From: Desulfomonilaceae bacterium
GTDB lineage: Bacteria; Desulfobacterota; Desulfomonilia; Desulfomonilales; Desulfomonilaceae
Length of the DNA stretch: 59,858 nt
NCBI GenBank assembly: GCA_031082285.1
Contig: JAVHLK010000023.1
Coordinates: 1 to 59,858, forward strand
Reading direction: 5' to 3'
Under the pieces are notes generated by a model. That model ran no database searches, was not told where the DNA came from, and worked only from the letters and a program-made list of their open reading frames with translations. Below are positions 1 to 8,074 of the stretch, one piece after another (the first letter of the stretch is position 1; each line of letters starts with the position of its first letter). Made by a program: the position numbers and the translations under genes.

Positions 1-3
1 GCA

Positions 4-459
4 TCATGGCTCCTGCTCCAGGCGCTGGTCATAAAGGCAGTTGCATAGCTGTCGATGCAGTCGGTGATCCGAGTGAAGTTGCTCGAAAATTTCTCTAATT
101 TTCGGCTCGGAAATGATCAATGATATACGTGCGTATAACTTCTCCGAGGTTTCAGCGCGAAGACCACCCAGAGCAAGCGCTTGGAGATCGCTTATTCCCG
201 ACCGTGGCTTCACGTCAACGAGGTACTCACGGATCGCATCAATCCGGATTTCCTTCCGTTTCGCTAAACCTTCCTCCATACCGCGGATCTGACCAAGCAA
301 CGACTTTCGATCCTTACACTTCTTCATAAGGTTCCGAAAAATCTCCTTTAGGGCCGAGTCGTTTGTACGCTCTGCAACAGATAAAAAGAATCCGGCCGAC
401 GTGTCTTCACGGCTCATGAGGAAGTCCAGCATATCGATGAGGGTCATCGTTTCAGACAT
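4..459 (-). CDS. Ferritin-like (rubrerythrin-type) protein with degenerate metal ligands
   Basis: A 151-residue, almost entirely helical protein. Two helix pairs resemble the rubrerythrin/ferritin-like fold: residues about 15-55 and about 98-140. The spacing and the 'alkEIFrnL' and 'iReIFEqLhsDHrlH' segments look like ferritin-like helices. In an active diiron rubrerythrin each half carries an Glu plus an ExxH ligand set. Here the first half reads KKCKDRK where ExxH is expected, and the second reads HSDHRLH, so the canonical carboxylates are largely missing. It is the last gene of a minus-strand trio after rubredoxin and glutaredoxin, 14 bp from the latter, which suggests a redox or oxidative-stress role. 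The fold assignment is an inference from pattern only. A non-catalytic structural or sensor role is possible. Confidence 0.6.
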   Translation of the reverse strand: MSETMTLIDMLDFLMSREDTSAGFFLSVAERTNDSALKEIFRNLMKKCKDRKSLLGQIRGMEEGLAKRKEIRIDAIREYLVDVKPRSGISDLQALALGGLRAETSEKLYARISLIISEPKIREIFEQLHSDHRLHRQLCNCLYDQRLEQEP

Positions 460-473
460 TGTTCACGTCCCGT

Positions 474-728
474 TCAGGCCTCAAAGCCGAGAGCCGAACG
501 GATCTCCTCTTCCCTGAAGCCGACAATGACCTCGTTCCCGATCACAAGAGTCGGGAAAGCGCAACGAGAGGAGATCCTCTTGATCTCCTCAATCACTTTC
601 TCTCGCTCTTCCCCATCCAACAAATCCACATCGGTGGACTGGTATTCCACTCCACATTCTTCGAGGAGCTTCTTGCAGGACTTGCAGTGGGTGCACGTAC
701 TTAGTGCATAAAGTTTGCAGGCGCTCAT
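474..728 (-). CDS. Glutaredoxin-like thiol-disulfide protein
   Basis: An 84-residue thioredoxin-fold protein of normal glutaredoxin length. The N-terminal strand is followed by an active-site-like segment CTHCKSC (residues 12-18), giving a CxxC pair plus one further Cys. The cis-Pro region 'FPTLVIGNEVIVGF' (about residues 58-71) is typical of glutaredoxins: TV/TLVI, then a GNE turn, then G-F. It is expected to catalyse thiol-disulfide exchange in the cytoplasm, although in anaerobes such proteins may be reduced by thioredoxin reductase rather than glutathione. It lies between the rubredoxin gene (41 bp upstream) and the ferritin-like gene (14 bp downstream), so co-transcription is likely. A GGAGTTA ribosome site sits just upstream of the ATG. 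Confidence 0.85.
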   Translation of the reverse strand: MSACKLYALSTCTHCKSCKKLLEECGVEYQSTDVDLLDGEEREKVIEEIKRISSRCAFPTLVIGNEVIVGFREEEIRSALGFEA

Positions 729-769
729 ATATAACTCCTTTGGATTTCCTCTGCCACAATTGCCGAAGC

Positions 770-925
770 CTACTCTGGGGAAAACTGATCATTGGAGGCG
801 CCGCACACCGGGCAATTCCAATCGCCGGGCAGCTCTTGAAACGGGGTGTTTTCTGCGACCCCATTTACAGAATCTCCCGCAGTGGGATCGTATACGTGAC
901 CACATACTTCACACACATGCTTCAT
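770..925 (-). CDS. Rubredoxin
   Basis: A 51-residue protein read by hand because it is very short. It begins MKHVCEVCGHVYDP and ends with WNCPVCGASNDQFSPE. The two CxxC knuckles (Cys5/Cys8 and Cys38/Cys41) followed by G, the Y-x-P motif after the first knuckle, and the 'LPGDWNCPVCG' segment are diagnostic of rubredoxin, which binds a single Fe(S-Cys)4 centre and carries electrons in the cytoplasm, typically to rubrerythrin, superoxide reductase or oxygen reductases in anaerobes. It is the first gene of the minus-strand rubredoxin-glutaredoxin-ferritin-like set, which fits an oxygen or peroxide detoxification role. A purine-rich stretch (AGAAGGAGATGAGAG) precedes the ATG. Confidence 0.95.
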   Translation of the reverse strand: MKHVCEVCGHVYDPTAGDSVNGVAENTPFQELPGDWNCPVCGASNDQFSPE

Positions 926-1568
926 AGTACTTCTCTCATCTCCTTCTTTTCGCTCTATCTATGAATTGTAGCTCGTCACCAAGCTCTTCATCATTATTGC
1001 CACCGGTTCCCCGTTTCCAGGGAGAGCGTCCTATTCATATTCAGCCGGGTCCTGATCGTATAGACGGAGAGCGCATACTGAACCTACCCATCGCAATAAT
1101 CATCAAGGCCCTTGATACGCTCTCCGCGCATCATTTGTAAGCAGCCTGAGTGTCGGCTGAGCTGGATCCCCGCTCCAATACTGTATGCGAAAGTCGAAAA
1201 GGGGTCTCGTAATTGCTTCAGACCTTTCACCAAGTGCGTACACTGTTGACCCTTTGCATGATTGACACTGTCATCAAGTATTTCCTGCCGTCTGCAAGAC
1301 CTTCGGTTTTGCCCATTACCTTCGTAGTCTGGTGTGTGACATTGCAGGTTCAATGCCAAGTTCCAACCACGACACCCTAATTACGATAACAGATAGATTT
1401 TACAAGATATTCAATGATGGGAGAACGAGTATTGGAAAAACTCAACGCGGGGCTAATCAGGCAGATAGTTGCGAAGATAAGATTTGTAAGTTGCGAAAGC
1501 AAGACTAAACGGGTAATAGGTTGTCAAACCAGCGTATTGAGGAAGCACTTGAAGTCGCAGAAGTGCAA
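926..1568. other. Intergenic region without a recognised gene
   Basis: About 640 bp between the rubredoxin gene and the end of the sigma-54 activator gene. Short open frames occur on the minus strand (for example 1084-1359), but none resembles a known protein or has a convincing ribosome site. The promoter of the rubredoxin cluster should lie near 930-1000, but I could not assign -35 and -10 boxes with confidence. Confidence 0.4.
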
Positions 1569-3359
1569 TTAATGCCCCTTGCCTCGTTTCGGCGGCTTCA
1601 TATCGAGTTTCCTTAGATGGCGGTATATCGAGTCACGGGAAATTCCCAATCTCCTTGCAGCTTCTCTGGCGTTCTGATCGGTCTGGTTCAGGGCATGCGT
1701 TATGAGAAAGCCCACCACCTCGTCGACGATCTGATTCAATGTCCGGTCGGGATCGAGACAAATGGTCAAGGCAGGCTGTTTTCCCGGTCCGGTTGAAAGG
1801 GGTCCGTCCAATCTCATGGGGCCGGCCTCTGAGACGATCAAAGACCTTTCCAACACGTTTCGAAGTTCCCTGATATTTCCCGGCCATGAATAGTCTTGAA
1901 GCTCTTTCAGCATGTCTTGATGAAGTTCCACCGGCTTCTTGAGTTGCAGTGAAACAGCCAGACTCGGGAGAAGTTGGTTGACCAGTACGGGCAGGTCTTC
2001 GCGGCGCTCTCTTAAGGGCGGCACACGAATCAGGAACACGTTAAGTCTGTAGAACAGAGCCTCAAGAAAGCGCCCCTCCGCAACCTCGGTCTCCAGGTTA
2101 CGGTGAGTGGCCGCCATGAGACGGGCATCAATCCTGATGTGCTTATCCCCTCCGACCCGCAGGAAGGATTTCGAATCCAGAAAGGTGAGAAGCTTGGCCT
2201 GGAGCGACAGCGGCAGCTCGCCGATTTCGTTCATGAGCAGGGTCCCTCCCTCGGCCAACTCGAGAAGGCCTCGCTTTCTGGTTCGTGCGCCTGTGAATGC
2301 CCCTGGTTCGTACCCGAACAGCTCGGACTCGGCAAGCTCATGAGACACGGCTGCGCAGTTAATCGCAAAAAAGGGTCCGCGCGATCTTGGAGAATGATCG
2401 TGAATCCAGCGAGCCAAATGGTCTTTTCCGCTCCCGCTCTCCCCAAGCAGCAGCACTAGGCTGTCGACTGATGCAGCCCTTTGGCCCTTCCTCAATGCAA
2501 TCCGCATGGCCTCCGAAGGATAGTCTCGATCAATGACCTGAACCTCTTGGACGAACTTGAGACGGTCCGTGACGTCTCTTGATACTATGCAGATGCCATG
2601 TGTCTCTCCCTCGGCATTGCGCAGAGGGATTCTGCTGTCATGAAACGTCAATTCCGTGCCATGAACCGTCCGGGTGAACTCCTCTTCGACGGTCTCACCT
2701 TCGAGAACTCTTCGATCCGCCGCCTCCAGGTGACGCGCTGCTTCACTGCCCCAGAGGTGTTGAGCTCTGCGACCGATTATTTCGTCGGCGCCCATTCCAA
2801 ACAATCTCTCCACAGCCGGATTCACTCTGGCATAGACCAAATCGCGGTCCTTGATGAGAATCAGATCGTCGGCACTCTCGAAAACAGCCCTAAACATCTC
2901 TTCATTTGCTCTGATGGTCTCCTGGGCCTTCTTCAGCTCCGTAACCGATTCATGGGCCGCGACCACTTTTCGTCCGGCTTGGTCCGAAAAGCACGTAAGC
3001 CTTACCTGGAACCACCTCTTTTCATCAGGGCTATGGCATGGGTATTCGCAGTAGTATTGTTCCAATTGTCCATTGAGGATGAGCCGAATATTCTTCGCAA
3101 TGTCGCACGCCTCCTCTGAAAAAAGACCGGCGGCCCTTTCACAAATCTCGATATAGTTCCTCCCTATTCCCCAGTCGGACCATGTCATCCCGTTGGCCTC
3201 CGCGAACATTCGCCAAGCCACATTCGTTGCCACGATCCTGCCGGATTCGTCAATCACGGCGATGTGTGCCGACAGAGCGTCGAGAATCGACTGCAGAAAT
3301 CCGGTCTGACTCTGGTCTCGCCTCTCGTTTTCCTTTCTACTCTGTGTGGGCCCTTTCAT
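1569..3359 (-). CDS. Sigma-54-dependent transcriptional activator, PAS-PAS-AAA+-Fis
   Basis: A 596-residue enhancer-binding protein that activates sigma-54 RNA polymerase. Two PAS sensor domains are visible (about residues 20-145 and 150-268, the second with 'ESADDLILIKDRDLVYARVNPAVERLFG'). The AAA+ domain follows: Walker A GESGSGKD at 306-313, the sigma-54 contact loop GAFTGA at 353-358, Walker B GGTLLMNEIGE at 371-381, then the arginine-finger region and 'SWPGNIRELRN'. A Fis-type helix-turn-helix closes the protein ('NAREAARRLGISRDSIYRHLRKL'). The usual Walker B aspartate is Asn377 here, a variant I recall from one subfamily of these activators. No kinase is adjacent, so the PAS domains probably sense the signal directly. 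Target genes are unknown; the downstream redox cluster is a candidate. Confidence 0.95.
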   Translation of the reverse strand: MKGPTQSRKENERRDQSQTGFLQSILDALSAHIAVIDESGRIVATNVAWRMFAEANGMTWSDWGIGRNYIEICERAAGLFSEEACDIAKNIRLILNGQLEQYYCEYPCHSPDEKRWFQVRLTCFSDQAGRKVVAAHESVTELKKAQETIRANEEMFRAVFESADDLILIKDRDLVYARVNPAVERLFGMGADEIIGRRAQHLWGSEAARHLEAADRRVLEGETVEEEFTRTVHGTELTFHDSRIPLRNAEGETHGICIVSRDVTDRLKFVQEVQVIDRDYPSEAMRIALRKGQRAASVDSLVLLLGESGSGKDHLARWIHDHSPRSRGPFFAINCAAVSHELAESELFGYEPGAFTGARTRKRGLLELAEGGTLLMNEIGELPLSLQAKLLTFLDSKSFLRVGGDKHIRIDARLMAATHRNLETEVAEGRFLEALFYRLNVFLIRVPPLRERREDLPVLVNQLLPSLAVSLQLKKPVELHQDMLKELQDYSWPGNIRELRNVLERSLIVSEAGPMRLDGPLSTGPGKQPALTICLDPDRTLNQIVDEVVGFLITHALNQTDQNAREAARRLGISRDSIYRHLRKLDMKPPKRGKGH

Positions 3360-3825
3360 GAATGGTCCTTCCTACAGGAGGTGTGCGCCTTTAGAGTGGG
3401 AGATTCCCTCAATGCACCAGTCGGCTAAATCGAAAGCTATCGCAAAATCGTACATTCCTCAAGCGGAACAAGTTCTTGGACGACATGCCCGGATAACTCG
3501 GCGTGAGGCTTTCCCGTGAGTCGCCCCCAAGATCTTTGCGCCCGATGCGGTCATTGGCAAGCCGATCCCTTTCCTTTGCGGTCAGACCCCTTTGAGACCC
3601 GCCCAAAAGACGCCGACCCACGAGATGGGTCCGAAAGCCGCCCAGTTCACAGGACCTGCGAGCATCATGATTTCAAAGACCTTTTCAGATATCGAGATCA
3701 GCGCAAACTTCACAGCCTATCAGCCGAGTCTCGTTGCAATCCTTGACCCGTAGGCCAAAATATGTGGTAATCTTGGATAATTGCGCGGTACATGCCGAGG
3801 GATTCGGCCCATCTTTTAATGAAGG
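3360..3825. other. Intergenic region without a recognised gene
   Basis: About 465 bp separating the divergent sigma-54 activator gene and the DUF523 remnant. Small open frames exist on both strands (for example 3409-3621 minus and 3516-3746 plus). None shows recognisable protein features. The promoters of both flanking genes should be here but were not resolved. Confidence 0.4.
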
Positions 3826-4170
3826 ATGATAAACCCCATGGAAGAACGGATCAAGCTCGGAGTCAGCGCGTGCCTTTTAGGCCAAGACGTCCGTTACAAC
3901 GGTGGACACGGCAGAGATCCGTTCATCAGGGACACTCTGTCCCAATATGTTGAATTCTTTCCGGTTTGTCCAGAGGTCGAGTGCAGTCTCCCGGTTCCCA
4001 GAGAAGCGATGCGCCTCGTCGGAGATCCGGAGTGTCCCCGACTGATCACCAGCAACAGCCGACCGGATCACACGGAGGGGATATGCAGGCTCCATGATCC
4101 TAAACTGCGGGAGAATTTCATCGAGGCAATCTTCGTCTTGAAGCGGTGGCGGGAAGCTTCAATAGTATAA
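3826..4170 (+). pseudogene. DUF523/DUF1722 (YbgA-type) protein, internally deleted and truncated
   Basis: The N-terminal part is a clear DUF523 domain: 'KLGVSACLLGQDVRYNGGH' followed by 'FFPVCPEVECSLPVPREAMRLVG'. After about residue 80 ('RPDHTEGIC') the protein jumps to RLHDPKLRENFIEAIFVLKRWRE. From family knowledge that segment is the linker/start of the DUF1722 domain and normally follows the missing second half of DUF523, including the 'FxxKSxSPSCG' motif. It then ends at residue 114, whereas intact proteins run to about 320 residues. What is left is therefore a remnant with an internal in-frame loss of roughly 70 codons and loss of the C-terminal domain. A GAAGG ribosome site precedes the first ATG. 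It is unlikely to be functional. It lies upstream of and on the same strand as the epimerase gene. Confidence 0.75.
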
Positions 4171-4244
4171 ACGTGGAGATTGCGCACTAGTCTCCGAGAG
4201 CTTCTCTTTGTGACCGCATTACCCACTTTGGAGGTGCCCCTGAA

Positions 4245-5147
4245 ATGAGAACACTGATCGTCGGAGGCAATGGTTTTGTGGGATCCCATCTCACTCCGTT
4301 CCTTGTGGAGAAAGGCTTTGACGTAACCGTCATGGCGAGACGCCCGGATCGCGGAGCAAGACTCCCATCCGAGGTGAAGATGCTGGCCGCGGATGCAACT
4401 AAGCCGGGAGAGTGGCAGGCACAGGTGCCGACGTTTGATCTCCTCATCAACCTTGCCGGAGTTTCCGTGTTCAAGAAATGGGATGACGCGTACAAGAAGC
4501 TTCTCAGAGATACGAGGATCCTCACTACGCGCCGCTTGGTGGAAGCGATTTCCTCGGATGCTGAAAGGAAAATCACCCTGATCAATACCTCCGGAGCAGG
4601 GATTTATGGTCCTACAGGTGATGAAGAGCTCACCGAGAGCGCTCCGCCCGGTTCTGACTTCCTTTCTCATCTCGCTCGGGACTGGGAAGCGGAAGCCTAC
4701 AAGGCAGAGGAGAAGGGCGTCAGAGTGCTTACTACCAGATTCGGGATAATTCTGGGGAAGGGCGGCGGCGCTCTCACTCAGATGGCCCTGCCGTTCAAGT
4801 TCTTTGCCGGTGGTCCCATTGGCAGCGGGCGGCAATGGGTTCCCTGGATGCACGTCAAGGATCTCTGTCGAGCCGAGCTGTTTCTTATAGAACATGAGAA
4901 TATACGAGGCCCCGTGAACTTCTCCGCTCCAGTCCCGGTAAGGAACGCAGACCTTGGCAAGGCGATCGGAAAGGCTCTTGGACGGCCCTCGTTCATGCCT
5001 GCGCCAGCCTTTATGATCAAGCTCGTGTTGGGTGAATTCGGATCGGTCATCCTCGAAGGTCAGCGAGCAATTCCAAAGCGGCTCCTGGACAACGGATTTC
5101 GGTTCGACTTTCCCACTATCGATGAAGCATTAAAGGATCTCCTCTAA
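4245..5147 (+). CDS. TIGR01777-family NAD(P)-dependent epimerase/oxidoreductase
   Basis: A 300-residue short-chain dehydrogenase-like protein of the extended epimerase type (YfcH/SulA-like TIGR01777 family). The Rossmann motif is GGNGFVGSHL (residues 7-16). 'INLAGVSV' follows strand 4, and 'SGAGIYGPTGDE' replaces the classical catalytic Tyr region, as is usual in this family. The C-terminal half carries 'TRFGIILGKGGGALTQMALPFKFFAGGPIGSGRQWVPWMHVKDL', a hallmark of TIGR01777 proteins, followed by the DUF1731-like tail. The substrate is unknown in this family. The start is supported by GGAGGTG eight bases upstream. Only 15-48 bp separate it from the following membrane protein gene, so the two may be co-transcribed. 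Confidence 0.92.
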   Translation: MRTLIVGGNGFVGSHLTPFLVEKGFDVTVMARRPDRGARLPSEVKMLAADATKPGEWQAQVPTFDLLINLAGVSVFKKWDDAYKKLLRDTRILTTRRLVEAISSDAERKITLINTSGAGIYGPTGDEELTESAPPGSDFLSHLARDWEAEAYKAEEKGVRVLTTRFGIILGKGGGALTQMALPFKFFAGGPIGSGRQWVPWMHVKDLCRAELFLIEHENIRGPVNFSAPVPVRNADLGKAIGKALGRPSFMPAPAFMIKLVLGEFGSVILEGQRAIPKRLLDNGFRFDFPTIDEALKDLL

Positions 5148-5195
5148 GCTGAGTCTCGTACGGTGGGTGACTCCGAGGAGATCAAGAAGAAACCG

Positions 5196-5612
5196 ATGGA
5201 TCATCTCCAAATTGCAAGGAATCTATTTGATTTCGGGATCGTGGTCGTGGTGTGGTTGGCTCAAGTGATCATGTACCCGAGCTTGGCGCACATCAAAGAG
5301 GATGCATTTGTGACGTGGCACAGGCAGTACTCGAGTCGCATTGCGTTCTTCGTCATACCACTGCTGTGCGGCCAGGCAATCATTGTCGGCATCATGGTAT
5401 ACTTCGTCGGAGGCTTTTTGACGATCCTTTCCGCCGCAATCATTGTTCTGTGCTGGGTTTCCACATTCGGATTGTCCGTCCCATGCCACGCAAAGCTGCA
5501 GCGCTCCGGTAAGGATATCTCAGTGATACGCCGGCTGGTCCGGACAAACCTTGTACGGACTGTCCTTTGGTCCGTGGTATTCTTGATCGGTCTGTGGCAG
5601 AGCTTTTCTTGA
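5196..5612 (+). CDS. Small integral membrane protein, function unknown
   Basis: A protein of 138 residues with four predicted hydrophobic helices: about 10-30 (FGIVVVVWLAQVIMYPSL), 45-65, 70-92 and 115-135. I do not recognise a named family. The 'AQVIMYPSLAHI...FVTWHRQYSSRIAFFVIPLL' pattern resembles small DUF-type membrane proteins. The ATG at 5196 is preferred because a purine-rich AGAAG stretch precedes it; an upstream in-frame GTG at 5163 would add 11 residues but has no ribosome site. It closely follows the epimerase gene. The integrase remnant begins within a few bases of its stop codon. Confidence 0.7.
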   Translation: MDHLQIARNLFDFGIVVVVWLAQVIMYPSLAHIKEDAFVTWHRQYSSRIAFFVIPLLCGQAIIVGIMVYFVGGFLTILSAAIIVLCWVSTFGLSVPCHAKLQRSGKDISVIRRLVRTNLVRTVLWSVVFLIGLWQSFS

Positions 5613-5613
5613 G

Positions 5614-6157
5614 ACGTGTCCTCACTGGTTTCGGCCCATTGTTCGCAACGCGTATTACACGGGAATGAGGCGCGGAGAAATACTCGGTGTTACGAGGAAA
5701 CAGGTGAAGCTCCAGAAAAGGATGATCCTGCTGGGCCCTCAGGATACCAAGGAGGCTCATTGGAAGAGGGTGCCGATCCACAGGAACCTGATTCCGACCG
5801 TGGAAGAAGCCACGAGTGTCAGCTCGCGTGGCAACGAAAAGGTCTTCCTACTTCGAGATCATAAGGGAGTGCGCGATCTGACCGAGCAAACGGTCAAGAA
5901 TCCGTCGCCACGGGCGCGCGCTTCCCTTGTTCTTAAAAAAACCGTGGCCGCGATTCCACGACCTTCGCCACACCTGGCGGGCAAATGCTAGGCGGTCGGG
6001 CGTGGACCCTGCCATAGCCGAATCGATTCTGGGCCACCGGTTCAGGGGCAGGTCGGTGAACGAGTGGTATGGTCACGACAGCGACCAGGAGCTTTTCGCG
6101 GCAATCGACAGGATGGCCTTCAACAACGGCGAGACCGAGATCATGGCACGGAGATAA
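5614..6157 (+). pseudogene. Tyrosine recombinase/integrase remnant, 5'-truncated and frameshifted
   Basis: Only the catalytic half of a phage-type integrase remains. In the first frame, from about 5614, one reads '..HWFRPIVRNAYYTGMRRGEILGV' (catalytic Arg box) and then 'TKEAHWKRVPIH' (catalytic Lys hairpin). After a run of seven A residues at 5935-5941 the frame must change: the continuation FHDLRHTWRANARRSG (His-x-x-Arg box), 'ILGHR' and the tyrosine segment NEWYGHD lie in another frame (5927-6157). The core-binding and N-terminal domains are absent because the remnant starts directly after the preceding membrane protein's stop codon. It points at the 3' end of tRNA-Ala 100 bp away, the classic location of an integrase gene. 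It is a dead scar of an integrated element. Confidence 0.85.
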
Positions 6158-6254
6158 GAAATGGACTTCGTGAAAAGAGGTAACTGGATGGTAACTGAGA
6201 CCACCAAAAAGAAAAAAGGCCAAGCGTTTGCTTGACCTAACTCCTTGAATTCTT

Positions 6255-6329
6255 TGGTGGAGATGAAGGGATTTGAACCCTCGACCCCCGCGTTGCGAAC
6301 GCGGTGCTCTCCCGCTGAGCTACATCCCC
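6255..6329 (-). tRNA. tRNA-Ala (anticodon CGC)
   Basis: On the minus strand the sequence folds as a complete cloverleaf of 75 nt including an encoded CCA. The acceptor stem GGGGATG pairs with CATCTCC and has the G3:U70 wobble that is the alanine identity element. The anticodon loop is TTCGCAA, giving anticodon CGC, which reads GCG. The T arm contains GGTTCAAATCC. The CCA end faces the integrase remnant, so this tRNA was probably its insertion site. Confidence 0.95.
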
Positions 6330-6475
6330 TTGAGACTCTCACCCTAGCACTCGACCGTCCGGGTGTCAAGACACGAAGTCGGCCGCGAACCGTCGCTTTG
6401 CATATTCCTTTTTCCGGAACTTGGATATATTCTTAGAGACAGGGGAATGAAGCCCATCTTGGAGAATGCGAGGAA

Positions 6476-7888
6476 ATGAACAATCTCACACTCATTCTCG
6501 CCGTCATCGGAGCGTGTGCAATACTCTGCCAGTGGTTCGTGTTTACATCCATCCGAACGTACCTGTTCGAGAAATACGGTCCCATGTCCAGGCGGATCGC
6601 GTACCCCGTCCTCATCGTGCTGGGAACGCTTAATTTTGCGGCCGGCATCCTCGCGTTCAATACGGAGTGGTTCCCCCCCGATACGCATCAACGAAAGGTA
6701 GTCACAGTGCTGTTCTTCAGCTATCTCGGTTTCGTCCTCACCATGAGTCTGTTTTTCCTGGCTCTCGCCGCGTTTTCACGCACACTGAATATCAAGGATA
6801 AGGCGGTTGCCCTGATTAGAAAGAACTTCCAAGGATGGAAACGCCCAATTCCCGCAGCGTCGGATCGTGCCGGCACGGGAAAGCCTGTGGAGCCCGTAAT
6901 CTCGATGTCGACCGACGCTCCGGCATTGGTGACTGAGATGTCGCGGCCGGAAAAATCCCGGGCGGTTTCGTACGCCCGTAACCAACGGGAAGCGGATCGT
7001 GCATCGCGGCCGCCGTCACCCTCGAGGAGAGCGTTCCTCAAGTGGAGCACCGCGGCGGGAATCGTGGGTGTAGCGGGATATGCCGGCCACGGCGTCGCTC
7101 AAGCATACCGAGACCCCGTGGTGGATAAGTCTCGTGTGATTGTTCCCGAATCGGCCGGATTGAGCCGACCTCTCACTCTGATTCACATTACTGATTTCCA
7201 CTTCGGGTTGTTCGTCGAAAGCCCCGAATTGATGAGGCTCATCGACCAGGTCAATGCCATCGAGGGCGACGCGGTGGTCATTACCGGCGATGTGTTTCAT
7301 TCCAGGATATCTCCGGTCGAATCCGCGGCTCCTTTGCTCAAGAAACTCAGACCCAGGCCGTTAGGCAATTTCGCGGTCCTGGGAAATCACGATTTCTACG
7401 CGGGCGAGCGAAGATCCGTTGACACGCTTCGAGAAGGCGGGCTCACGCTGCTTCGCGATCAATGGGAGACCGTCGAGCACGGCAAGAGCGCCGTACACTT
7501 TGGCGGTATCGACGACCCGTTGGGAAACTGGATATGGGGAAAAGAGTTTCCGGGGTTTCAGTCCTTTGTGGAAAAGGCCCCCGGCGAACGTGGGGTCCGA
7601 ATTCTCCTCTCGCATCGCCCCAACGTGTTGTCGCTTGCGGCGAAATCGAACATGGATCTGGTTCTGGCCGGGCATACCCACGGAGGTCAAGTGATCTTAC
7701 CCACGGGCAACGGGAACCGCGGACTCAGTCTTGCACGATTGGCCTCGCCCTATACGCACGGTTGGTACCGCGAAGGCGCGACGCGAATGTACTTGAATCG
7801 CGGGGTGGGACTCACGTTCGTGCCCTGGCGCATCAACTGCCCGCCCGAGATTGCGGTGGTGCGCCTGGTCGGCAGGACTGCGGCTTAA
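6476..7888 (+). CDS. Membrane-anchored metallophosphoesterase with internal twin-arginine motif
   Basis: A 470-residue protein. The N-terminal 110 residues carry three hydrophobic helices (about 5-25, 40-60 and 75-100). A charged linker follows, then SRRAFLKWSTAAGIVGVAGYAG near residues 182-203, which looks like a twin-arginine (Tat) motif followed by a hydrophobic stretch. From about 230 on there is a calcineurin-like phosphoesterase domain with the metal-binding motifs TDFHFG (DxH), TGDVF (GDxx), GNHDF (GNHD), LSHRP and GHTHGG (GHxH). The family hydrolyses phosphomonoesters or phosphodiesters with two metal ions; YkuE-like members are Tat-exported. The domain is expected outside the cytoplasmic membrane. 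The natural substrate is unknown. A GAGGAA ribosome site precedes the ATG. No operon partner is visible. Confidence 0.92.
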   Translation: MNNLTLILAVIGACAILCQWFVFTSIRTYLFEKYGPMSRRIAYPVLIVLGTLNFAAGILAFNTEWFPPDTHQRKVVTVLFFSYLGFVLTMSLFFLALAAFSRTLNIKDKAVALIRKNFQGWKRPIPAASDRAGTGKPVEPVISMSTDAPALVTEMSRPEKSRAVSYARNQREADRASRPPSPSRRAFLKWSTAAGIVGVAGYAGHGVAQAYRDPVVDKSRVIVPESAGLSRPLTLIHITDFHFGLFVESPELMRLIDQVNAIEGDAVVITGDVFHSRISPVESAAPLLKKLRPRPLGNFAVLGNHDFYAGERRSVDTLREGGLTLLRDQWETVEHGKSAVHFGGIDDPLGNWIWGKEFPGFQSFVEKAPGERGVRILLSHRPNVLSLAAKSNMDLVLAGHTHGGQVILPTGNGNRGLSLARLASPYTHGWYREGATRMYLNRGVGLTFVPWRINCPPEIAVVRLVGRTAA

Positions 7889-8074
7889 GGGATTTCTGAG
7901 ATCGGAACGTCGCGGACTTCGGGAAACGCTGCGCTGACGGTCCAAAGCAGGTTGCCGCGAACGGAGCGGGGCAATGTTGGTTACGCGTGACATGCGAACT
8001 GGTCAGACGCCCGGGAACCGCGGAGTCAGGACATGGGGCGCATGCCCGGCCGGAACGCAGAGCGCGGGGAGTAG

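Noticed and set aside
1084-1359. Minus-strand frame of 91 codons in the gap before the sigma-54 gene
   Set aside because: Composition is not protein-like, and there is no motif or start signal.
5600-6260. Direct repeat of the tRNA-Ala 3' end as an attachment site
   Set aside because: No second copy of the tRNA 3' sequence could be found by eye near the integrase remnant.
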